The notes below the pieces were generated by a model. It was not told the DNA's origin, ran no database searches, and worked only from the letters and a program-made list of their open reading frames with translations. From Euryarchaeota archaeon UBA58 (GTDB taxonomy: Archaea; Thermoplasmatota; Poseidoniia; Poseidoniales; Thalassarchaeaceae): a stretch of 32,069 nt of DNA. The stretch lies in assembly GCA_002498525.1 (NCBI GenBank), contig DAHR01000016.1:1-32069 (forward strand), given 5' to 3'. Positions 23,040-29,919 of this stretch are shown piece by piece; position 1 is the first letter of the stretch, and each line of letters opens with the position of its first letter. The position numbers and the translations under genes were made by a program.

Positions 23040-23694
23040 CCAAGCCGACCTCCGCTCTGATGAGTATACGACGAAGTATCGATTCAGATAGATCCATTCT
23101 ATCTCCTGCCACGTGAATCACTCCCTCGAGACATGTGACCGTTGCGCCCACCACCAGACCCAGCCCCTGCAAGGTCTTGGAATCAGTTCCTTCGAGGGCG
23201 ATGATCTCGATTCGCCCTTGCGCGCCCGATGGCAGGTTAGCGAGAGGCAGGAGCAGATCCGCACCGAAGGGTTGCACACGTCTCTCGATGACAGGTATTC
23301 TCTCGCCTCTCGCGGTTCGCTCGGGATAACCCAGCATTCGATCGATCGCTGCCTCCAATTCACCGTCGATGGTGTGTTCCATGCGACATGCGGCAGCGAC
23401 GATGTCGCCTTCAAAGCAGATGATGTCGGAGAGTAGATTCTCGAGTAGAAGCTGTCGTCTCTTGATACTGGCTGCAACAATGAATCCTTCAGCTGTCAAG
23501 CGCGAGCCTTTGTAGGGAATATGAGTGACTAGGTCGCGCTTGGCCAAGCGCTGAATCATCTCTGTCGTGGAAGCAGCACTGACGCCCATGAGTTCTGCCA
23601 GCATGGAGGTTTTGACGATCGCATCAGGTTGATCATTGTGGACTTCGAACAATCGTTTGAGATACATCTCTTCGAATTCACTGAGAACGGTCAT
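23032..23694 (-). CDS. DtxR/MntR-family metal-dependent transcriptional regulator
   Basis: 220 residues: an N-terminal winged helix (1-~65), a dimerisation/metal domain (~66-140) and a C-terminal SH3-like (FeoA) domain (~145-220). Compared with Corynebacterium DtxR, the primary metal site is intact: Met10 (EEMYL), and Cys103, Glu106 and His107 in ACRMEH. The ancillary site is largely lost: positions equivalent to His79 and His98 are Gln81 and Val99, although Glu85 is kept. The gene overlaps the upstream gene by 4 bp (ATGA) and the downstream gene by 8 bp. A 19-bp palindrome resembling a DtxR operator lies in front of this operon at 25714-25732. Confidence 0.9.
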   Translation of the reverse strand: MTVLSEFEEMYLKRLFEVHNDQPDAIVKTSMLAELMGVSAASTTEMIQRLAKRDLVTHIPYKGSRLTAEGFIVAASIKRRQLLLENLLSDIICFEGDIVAAACRMEHTIDGELEAAIDRMLGYPERTARGERIPVIERRVQPFGADLLLPLANLPSGAQGRIEIIALEGTDSKTLQGLGLVVGATVTCLEGVIHVAGDRMDLSESILRRILIRAEVGLDE

Positions 23695-25667
23695 TCCTCA
23701 CCCACCTCCGCCATGAATTCGCTGCGACAGGCTGGACACCTGGCTTTGACGGGGCGTCGCTCGATCGGTACACGCAGACGCTGTTCGCAGTTAGGGCAGG
23801 ATAGTTGATCGTCGAGAGAGCGGGCGACCTGATGACCTGAGTCAGCGCTGTCTTGTCGTTGACCTCTGGTTGATTCCTCGGTTGATTCGCCGATCAATTC
23901 CCGGGTTGAATCCGCAGTGGACCGGGTAGACTCGGAGGTTTCGATTCGACGTTGATCGGATTCTGGATGAGGGGGGATTGTAGCAGATTCATCGCCTACG
24001 GCTTCAACCAGGAATCGCGTTGTACAAGCTGGACATTTCACTGCCCCAGAGTGAGATGCAGGGATGCTGAGCCGCTGTCTACATTCAGGACAAGGGATTT
24101 CTCTCTTTTCAGCGGCTGCAGCCTTCTTACGGACGCTGCGAGCCTGTCGAAGTATATTGAAACGGGATCTTCCAGTGTCCTGTACGTTCTCAGATACGGT
24201 TCGATAGACCACTAGAATGAACATTACGAGGACAAGGCCAGACAAGCCTCCGTAGGTAGCGGCGATTACATCGAACGGCAGATCTGTCTGTCCGTCATCG
24301 GCTGAGAATGTCTCGATTTCAATCTGGACACTCTCTGAAATACCACTGGTCAACCAGATTACCTGTACTTCCACCACCTTGGAATCGGGCCAAGACTCGA
24401 TCATCAACAGACCACTGATGGAACCACCTGTAGGTACGGCTTGGATGGTTCTGGAATCGAGCACCATGCCGTCTGAGGTTCGAACGACTTGAAGTGTTCC
24501 GGAGAGAGTGGGAGTGTTGCCATCGTTCGATAGGGAATAGGGCACACTAACTGATTCACCGATAATCGGTTTCGTCGGGTTCACCTCGCCCAATTCGACT
24601 GATAGGTCGAGAGACGGTGGAATCAGGATGGTTTGAATCTCCAAATCAGCTGTGGAAACCCATCCGTCTGCGCTGATACGGATGATCATCGAATCTGCAG
24701 ACGGATGACCAAGTGTCAGCGAAATCTCCCTGCGACCAGGGTCGAGGTGGAGAATGAAACTCTGTATCACCTCTTCAATCGTCTGATCCAGAATCGCTAC
24801 TTCGATGATGACGTCTCGACTGCGTCCCTCAGAAAGATAGATGGAAAGTTCTGCTTGCAAACCATCTGCCAATGTCCACTGAGTTGAGTCGATGACCAGA
24901 TTCTGAGTTTGAGAAGGCCGGACTTCGAGTCCGAATGAACCATTCAATTCACGGGCAACCCCTCCATTCGGGCTCAAGACCCTCCATTCCACCTCGATGG
25001 CTCCTTGGATGGAGGGGGTGAATGATGCTGAGACCTCTCGGCTCGATCCGGGATTGATGAAGATGGGTGGACCAAGGCTCAGCGAGCCATCGCCAGCATC
25101 GAGTTCAAGTTGCACAGTTGCTGATTCCGTTCCTTGGTTATGGACGAGAATCGATGCAGACAACAGATCACCAACGTGAATCGGTTCGCCTATCAGAGCA
25201 ACTTCTGGCCCACCGGCTGCAGTCAGGTTGATAGGATTCGGTTCGACGAGAAGAAGCAGTGATTCACTGGTCCCAGTCGAGCCGATCGTCAGCACCAACA
25301 GAACCTCACCCTCTGGCAGCGGACCGAAAGAGAGGTTGACGAACGTCGAATTCACGTCGCCGTTGAGGAAACCCGTCAACGGAGGGGACTCTTCGCCGTC
25401 GAGTTCGATGTGGAAAGCCCACTCATCGTGTCCTCCAGTGGTGTCCGAATTGGCGATTTCGATAGACAAACTGATCGTATCACCTTCGTGAGCAGATTCG
25501 TTCTCGGAAAACTCGTTGGTCGTGCTATCAAGAATCTCGATCTGCCAATCGACGGAATCCTCGATCTGGAATCTCTCCTCCGCTGTCACCGAACCGCAGA
25601 GGAAGACTAGAATCAGGCCTGAAACCAATAGACGGGTCCCAAAGCCATTCGCAAAGACACGGCTCAT
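23691..25667 (-). CDS. Membrane-anchored protein: Ig/CARDB-like ectodomain, one helix, two cytoplasmic zinc ribbons
   Basis: 658 residues from ATG 25667, chosen because it gives a signal peptide (to about residue 29) and has GAGGGGAAG upstream. The frame is open to 25787, but that would cross the palindrome and the divergent promoter. The ectodomain (30-~460) is beta-rich with repeated CARDB/Ig-like patterns (VGDLLSASILVHNQGTESA; VPYSLSNDGNTPTLSG). A transmembrane helix lies near 466-490, followed by a basic stretch. Two C4 zinc ribbons sit in the cytoplasm: CPEC/CPAC at 526-548 and CPNC/CPAC at 624-647, joined by a Ser/Thr/Glu-rich linker. It is the first gene of the DtxR operon. Confidence 0.85.
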   Translation of the reverse strand: MSRVFANGFGTRLLVSGLILVFLCGSVTAEERFQIEDSVDWQIEILDSTTNEFSENESAHEGDTISLSIEIANSDTTGGHDEWAFHIELDGEESPPLTGFLNGDVNSTFVNLSFGPLPEGEVLLVLTIGSTGTSESLLLLVEPNPINLTAAGGPEVALIGEPIHVGDLLSASILVHNQGTESATVQLELDAGDGSLSLGPPIFINPGSSREVSASFTPSIQGAIEVEWRVLSPNGGVARELNGSFGLEVRPSQTQNLVIDSTQWTLADGLQAELSIYLSEGRSRDVIIEVAILDQTIEEVIQSFILHLDPGRREISLTLGHPSADSMIIRISADGWVSTADLEIQTILIPPSLDLSVELGEVNPTKPIIGESVSVPYSLSNDGNTPTLSGTLQVVRTSDGMVLDSRTIQAVPTGGSISGLLMIESWPDSKVVEVQVIWLTSGISESVQIEIETFSADDGQTDLPFDVIAATYGGLSGLVLVMFILVVYRTVSENVQDTGRSRFNILRQARSVRKKAAAAEKREIPCPECRQRLSIPASHSGAVKCPACTTRFLVEAVGDESATIPPHPESDQRRIETSESTRSTADSTRELIGESTEESTRGQRQDSADSGHQVARSLDDQLSCPNCEQRLRVPIERRPVKARCPACRSEFMAEVGEE

Positions 25668-25713
25668 CGACTTCCCCTCGGTATCATACAGTGTATCAAG
25701 GGCACCCCCTTCC

Positions 25714-25732
25714 AAGGTCACGTAGTGACCTT
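25714..25732. promoter_or_regulatory. Perfect 19-bp palindrome, candidate DtxR-family operator
   Basis: AAGGTCACGTAGTGACCTT has 8-bp perfect arms around GTA. It lies in the 96-bp divergent region between the zinc-ribbon/DtxR operon and the three coiled-coil genes. Known DtxR/IdeR boxes are 19-bp palindromes with AGGTTA half-sites (TTAGGTTAG...); here the half-site is AGGTCA. The right arm runs into the TATA-like TTTATT, so binding would block the plus-strand promoter. Confidence 0.65.
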
Positions 25733-25738
25733 TATTGC
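25729..25738 (+). promoter_or_regulatory. TATA-like element of the coiled-coil trio
   Basis: CCTTTATTGC, centred about 30 nt before ATG 25764. The spacing suits a leaderless or nearly leaderless transcript. It overlaps the right end of the 19-bp palindrome. Confidence 0.4.
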
Positions 25739-25763
25739 GGATTCTCATTTCGGCCGATTGTCT

Positions 25764-26663
25764 ATGGATAGTCAGGCCCTCTTGCAAGTCTCTCCGGAGG
25801 CCTTGGCGCAGGCTTTACTCGACCGTCGAACTCTGCTGAAAGACAAGTTGCCGACGGTTATTCGCAGCCTTGAAGCCGAAGAGGAAAAGCTCGAACCAAG
25901 GGTTGCGAGGGCGGTCAAGAACCACGATAAAGCCAATAAATCGGTAGCGGAAATGAAGACGACGCGCGATTCGTCTCAAGTCGATGCTAGAAACCTGCTT
26001 CCTACAGTTTTGGGAAATCGAGATACACTCGTCGATTCTGGCGGCATGATCAACCTCGACCCAAACTGGAAGAAGGAGAAACTGCTCGAGAAACTCGATA
26101 ATCTGGAGGAAAAGATACAGACGGCAGCCCTTGATCATCGCGCCGAGAGAAAGATGCTAGATATTCGCAAGAAACTCATCGAGGAGAATGAATCTTGGTT
26201 GAAAAATAGGCGCGATTCTAATCCAGAGATGGCCGAATACATAGATTCGCGCCGACAAATGTCGACCCTCTTTCGAAGCGCGGACAAGTCTCATCGAAAT
26301 ATGCTGAAAGCTGTCGAGAAGGCTCAGCCATTGCACGAGAAGAAGGTCACCTTGCAATCTGAACTCAGAGAGGTTCGGCGACAATTGGACAGAGCGAAAG
26401 AACTCCTCGCTCAATCCGACAAGTCGATCGCTCACTGGCGGCGTCGGTTGGCTGATGGCTACGGCGAACTCGACCGAGGATTTCCAGATCTCATGCAAGC
26501 CAAAGACAAGGTCGCAGCGGGAGGAGATTCTTCCTTTGCAAGAAAGAGTGTAACTAAGAAGACGGCCCCGATTCGGGCTAAAAGAAAACAATCTGGCACA
26601 TCGACAAAGGCGAAATTGACAACTGATACAAAGTCCAAGCAATCGCGAGGTGAGAAAGAATGA
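25764..26663 (+). CDS. Coiled-coil protein, COG1340-like (paralogue 2)
   Basis: 299 residues from ATG 25764; the GTG at 25725 lies inside the palindrome and is unlikely to be used. The protein is nearly all charged heptad helix. The central LDNLEEKIQTAALDHRAERK matches the COG1340 hinge pattern, preceded by DSGGMINLDPNW. The last ~40 residues are Lys/Arg/Thr-rich and probably disordered. Its stop overlaps the next start (ATGA, 4 bp), so the two are translationally coupled. No enzyme motif is seen; a cytoskeletal or scaffold role is inference. Confidence 0.82.
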   Translation: MDSQALLQVSPEALAQALLDRRTLLKDKLPTVIRSLEAEEEKLEPRVARAVKNHDKANKSVAEMKTTRDSSQVDARNLLPTVLGNRDTLVDSGGMINLDPNWKKEKLLEKLDNLEEKIQTAALDHRAERKMLDIRKKLIEENESWLKNRRDSNPEMAEYIDSRRQMSTLFRSADKSHRNMLKAVEKAQPLHEKKVTLQSELREVRRQLDRAKELLAQSDKSIAHWRRRLADGYGELDRGFPDLMQAKDKVAAGGDSSFARKSVTKKTAPIRAKRKQSGTSTKAKLTTDTKSKQSRGEKE

Positions 26664-27625
26664 ACGATACTCTGTTCGCAGATCTGGAACTCCTAGCTCA
26701 TGAAGAGATTGAGGAGAGATGCTCTGATTTCAACCGCGAATTGCGCTCGCTGGAAGATGAATTCTATAAATTGAAGGACGAGCGAAAAAGTCAGGTGGAA
26801 CTGGTCCAATCCCTGAGAGTCGCGGTGGGTGGAATCGAGGAAGCCAATTCTGAAAGGAAAGCCTTGCTGAAGAGATTCCACGAAGTCAAGAGAATCGCAG
26901 ACAAGGATCGACGAAACCGGGACGAGGTGAATCGAGCCATTCCACCACCTGCCTCGGTGCTTGAGGAATGGATGGCTGACACATACACGAAACTGACAAC
27001 GATTGATAACGACTTGACGGCTGTGCCCACGCTGCCTCGTGAACTGGAGACTTTCCAGAGATTCTTCGAACTGCAAGCCGCCGTGGTCAGGAAAAGAGAG
27101 GCCGAACTTGCTCATTCTCGTTATGTCAAACAAATCGAGGTGATGCGTGAGATTACCTCGGGATTGGATTCGACAAGGAAAGAACGGAAACAGAAAGCAG
27201 ACTCGGTGACCGAAGATTCAGAACTCGAATCTGATAATCTCACTAGGAAGGAAATTAGGAAAATGAGCCGTCGAATCGCCGGTATCGACAAGAGAATGGA
27301 TAAAATAAAGTTAGAAAAGAAAGACATTCAAAAAGAATCAGGCCGTCTGAAATCCTATCTCAGAATCACTAAGGGAAGAGGGAAACCGATTCGACTTTCA
27401 GATGTCAAGGAAAGAGCCAGCAGTGGTGGTGCCCTCAACGCGACTGAACTCAGCGCCCTACTGGATTCGGGTGGTCTCGCCAATCTGGATGAAGATGCTG
27501 GCGAGGCGAAATCGTCTCAATCAGATAGTAAGAGGAAAGGCAAGGGTGGGAAGAAACCGAGGCGGAGACTCGGTGTCACGCGTGCCGGACCGAGGAAGGG
27601 TAATTCCGCTGCACGCAGAGAATAA
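26660..27625 (+). CDS. Coiled-coil protein, COG1340-like (paralogue 3)
   Basis: 321 residues; ATG 26660 overlaps the previous stop. Long charged helices occupy residues 1-~245, with a helix break around residues 108-116 (LTAVPTLPREL). The C-terminal region has ATELSALLDSGGLANL, then a Ser/Lys linker and the tail KKPRRRLGVTRAGP. This tail closely resembles the end of the coiled-coil protein at 20427-21419 (LLLESGSLTL, KRRRLGTTRG), showing common descent or a shared binding motif. The middle gene of the plus-strand trio. Confidence 0.82.
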   Translation: MNDTLFADLELLAHEEIEERCSDFNRELRSLEDEFYKLKDERKSQVELVQSLRVAVGGIEEANSERKALLKRFHEVKRIADKDRRNRDEVNRAIPPPASVLEEWMADTYTKLTTIDNDLTAVPTLPRELETFQRFFELQAAVVRKREAELAHSRYVKQIEVMREITSGLDSTRKERKQKADSVTEDSELESDNLTRKEIRKMSRRIAGIDKRMDKIKLEKKDIQKESGRLKSYLRITKGRGKPIRLSDVKERASSGGALNATELSALLDSGGLANLDEDAGEAKSSQSDSKRKGKGGKKPRRRLGVTRAGPRKGNSAARRE

Positions 27626-27635
27626 GGCTCAATTT

Positions 27636-27643
27636 CGTATATC
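27636..27643 (+). promoter_or_regulatory. TATA-like element of coiled-coil paralogue 4
   Basis: CGTATATC, centred 27 nt before ATG 27667, where an archaeal TATA box would lie for a leaderless mRNA. The third gene of the trio may thus have its own promoter as well as read-through. Confidence 0.45.
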
Positions 27644-27666
27644 TCAAGCCAATCCTATGCGCTTAT

Positions 27667-28584
27667 ATGGAACTCGATAGACGAAAGACTCAGGACGTGA
27701 ATTCGATGCTTATGGAGTTGGAGGAGGTTCGTGGAATACTCAAGCCCCGCTGTGATTCAATCCAGGAACATATTTCTTACAACAGGGAGGAAAGAGATCA
27801 ATGGAATGCGAAAGTTCGCACACTTCTTGATGAGAGAAATGAATTGAATAGTCAGGTCAAGGAATTGATTAGCGAGGTGCAGAATCAGAAGGCTCAGCGT
27901 GATGTTTCGAATCAGACGGTAAGGGACTTGAAGGATTTCAGGGCTGAAAAAACGGTGTTCTTGAAGGAAATCAGAACGGAATTTCGAGAGAAACTCGCTG
28001 CTCGGAGCGAAGCTGAGATAGAGCGCCAGAAAGCGGACAAGAAACGGTCCCCCAACCGGATTCGAACCGAAATGGATAGACTTGAGCGGCTTTACGAACA
28101 GGGACGTTTCCTTGGTAAGAAGGAACGAGAGTACAATATGAAGATGAAGAAACTCTACCAAGAATACAAAGCAGCGAAGGAAAGCCATCATGACGGTGGG
28201 ATTGGTGACCTGAAAGTGCAGTTGAGAGATGCTGAACGGGGTCAAGAAGAAGCCCACAAGAATGTCAAACGCGCTGTCTCAAAAGCTCAGGTGTCACATG
28301 ACTTGATGGCTGAATTGTCAGAGGAGGTGGACCGACTTCGAAACAAGGCGAACGGTGCACAAGCTGGAGTCACTAGAGCCAAAAGAGAAGCCGACTCATT
28401 GCACAGCCGATATATCGTTGCGCTTCGATGCATCCATTCGATGCAGGATCTCCTCAAGGCGATGTCGGCCCGAGGAGGCGCTGAAGATGATGATGCATAT
28501 GTCGAAGTCGCTGATCTGATGAGCCGCCTGATGTCAGGGGAGACTCTTTCCACGGATGAGGTCATGGCGCTTCAGAGGAATTGA
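27667..28584 (+). CDS. Coiled-coil protein, COG1340-like (paralogue 4)
   Basis: 305 residues from ATG 27667, 41 bp after the previous gene. Nearly continuous heptad helix. The hinge MDRLERLYEQGRFLGKKERE (about residues 135-155) corresponds to those of the other three coiled-coil proteins. It ends with VADLMSRLMSGETLSTDEV, which recalls the LLxSGxL element of paralogues 1 and 3 but lacks the basic RRRLGxTR tail. There is no Shine-Dalgarno sequence; a TATA-like element suggests a leaderless message. The 3' end overlaps the convergent gene by 23 bp. Confidence 0.82.
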   Translation: MELDRRKTQDVNSMLMELEEVRGILKPRCDSIQEHISYNREERDQWNAKVRTLLDERNELNSQVKELISEVQNQKAQRDVSNQTVRDLKDFRAEKTVFLKEIRTEFREKLAARSEAEIERQKADKKRSPNRIRTEMDRLERLYEQGRFLGKKEREYNMKMKKLYQEYKAAKESHHDGGIGDLKVQLRDAERGQEEAHKNVKRAVSKAQVSHDLMAELSEEVDRLRNKANGAQAGVTRAKREADSLHSRYIVALRCIHSMQDLLKAMSARGGAEDDDAYVEVADLMSRLMSGETLSTDEVMALQRN

Positions 28585-29518
28585 ATTCATAGGTTCGGCC
28601 ATTTCTAGAATGAAGTATCTCGTCTCTGCCATCTCGACTGATTATCCACGCAGGTATCGCAGCAGGTAGTCTTGTCAATTCCGCTGATTCGGAATCGAAT
28701 CGCCATCGCTCAAGCATCGTGCTTCTAACCGGGCTCTCGGAATCCTGCACCGCCTGCTTCTGCCTCCGGGCTTCGAGAATCCCGATCAACATCGTTCTGA
28801 GATCCGTATCACTCAGCCACATGCTTCCAGACACGGTGATTTCTCGAAGACGAGGCGCGTTATCCATCATTTCTGATTCATCATGAATCTCTAATTTCCT
28901 AGCCCAAGGGTCTTCCAGCACCAGCCATTCGCCAAATTCAGCTTCATCACCGGGACTGATCAAGGACCCCTTGACCGCCCATATCGTCGCCTGGAGGAGA
29001 ATCGGAGTCGTCTCGACATGATCCATTCCCCTCTGAATCAACCACTCATCGAGATCAATCTTCGATGAGAGTACGGTTCTTACCACCGAATTCTGAGGAG
29101 GTTCGATCTCACCGACTTCCTCAGATTCAGAAGACATCTGTTCAGGGCGCTCTGTCAGAAGGTCTCCTGACAAAACAGCTTCACCAATCCATCTGGCCAA
29201 TTTATCTGGTTGCCATAATTCAACTTGGGCAGAACTGATCAGCAGATCGATGGCAGATTCTTCAAATTCACGTTCGCTGAGTATCCAATGCCTTCCACTT
29301 GACGCATCCACCAACCATCGTTCCGCTTCAGCCGCGCTGACAGGAAGCATCTCCGAAGAGACATGCCAGATGTGCACCAGTGCTCCAGTCTCACCCAGAA
29401 TATCTGGAATCTTCTCAGCCATCCCCAAGCATCGGAATCCGATAATCTCAGGCAGTCCTTCTGAAGGAGAAAGACGCAAACCGCGAAGATACAACAGATC
29501 CCGCACTGTCCCATCCAT
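28562..29518 (-). CDS. Uncharacterised protein
   Basis: 318 residues, acidic, with no signal peptide or membrane helix. The first ~120 residues look like an alpha/beta fold. The pattern 'ALVHIWHVS...AERWLVDASSGRHWILSEREFEE' with 'VELWQPDKLARWIGEAV' vaguely recalls restriction-endonuclease-like (PD-(D/E)XK) domains in which a catalytic core is followed by 'x-L-W-x-x-x-x-L-A-x-x-I-G'. I see no clear catalytic D...ExK. The middle (120-140) is a Glu/Ser linker, and the second half is a separate domain. ATG 29518; 93 bp from L30e upstream on the same strand. Function unknown. Confidence 0.7.
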   Translation of the reverse strand: MDGTVRDLLYLRGLRLSPSEGLPEIIGFRCLGMAEKIPDILGETGALVHIWHVSSEMLPVSAAEAERWLVDASSGRHWILSEREFEESAIDLLISSAQVELWQPDKLARWIGEAVLSGDLLTERPEQMSSESEEVGEIEPPQNSVVRTVLSSKIDLDEWLIQRGMDHVETTPILLQATIWAVKGSLISPGDEAEFGEWLVLEDPWARKLEIHDESEMMDNAPRLREITVSGSMWLSDTDLRTMLIGILEARRQKQAVQDSESPVRSTMLERWRFDSESAELTRLPAAIPAWIISRDGRDEILHSRNGRTYEFNSSEAP

Positions 29519-29611
29519 GGCATCTGAACGCAGTCTTCACCTTGAAGAGAACACCCGGACAGACATCAAATGGGTGCTCTATACAGGGTTCGAGCCACTC
29601 CACGGAGTCAC

Positions 29612-29908
29612 TCAGAGGTTAGGATTCAATGTCAGTAAATCAGACTGACCAGGGTCGATGACGCATAGAGCGCTTACTGGAAATGGTTTCGCGCATGCGG
29701 CTCCAAGTTGTCGATTCACCATCATCACCTGATGAACAGGGACGTCGGGATGACTGCTGGTCAAATCGCTGATGTAACCCTCGGGGCAGTTTGCGGCAAC
29801 GAGCACCAAGCGTGCATCCCCTTTGATGCATGCACTCGCAGTCTGGCGTTGTCCGAAGAGGACTTTTCCAGTAGTGATTCCTTGCTTCAATTGTCTTGCC
29901 AGATCCAA
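29612..29908 (-). CDS. rpl30e: Ribosomal protein L30e (eL30)
   Basis: 98 residues from TTG 29908, 11 nt after the rpoA'' stop. GGAGGAG (29920-29914) lies 5 nt upstream and supports the TTG. The L7Ae/L30e fold is recognisable from LKQGITTGKVLFGQRQTASA, KGDARLVLVAANCPEG and VNRQLGAACAKPFPVSALCV. In archaea L30e follows rpoA'' in the RNA polymerase operon, as here. The usual next genes (nusA-like, S12, S7) do not follow: the next minus-strand gene is an unrelated uncharacterised one, so the classical operon is broken at this point. Confidence 0.92.
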   Translation of the reverse strand: MDLARQLKQGITTGKVLFGQRQTASACIKGDARLVLVAANCPEGYISDLTSSHPDVPVHQVMMVNRQLGAACAKPFPVSALCVIDPGQSDLLTLNPNL

Positions 29909-29919
29909 CTCTACTCCTC

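Noticed and set aside
25668..25763. Upstream starts for both divergent genes (25787 minus; GTG 25725 plus)
   Set aside because: They would place the 19-bp palindrome and the TATA-like element inside coding sequence and overlap each other; ATG 25667 gives a signal peptide and ATG 25764 fits a leaderless promoter.
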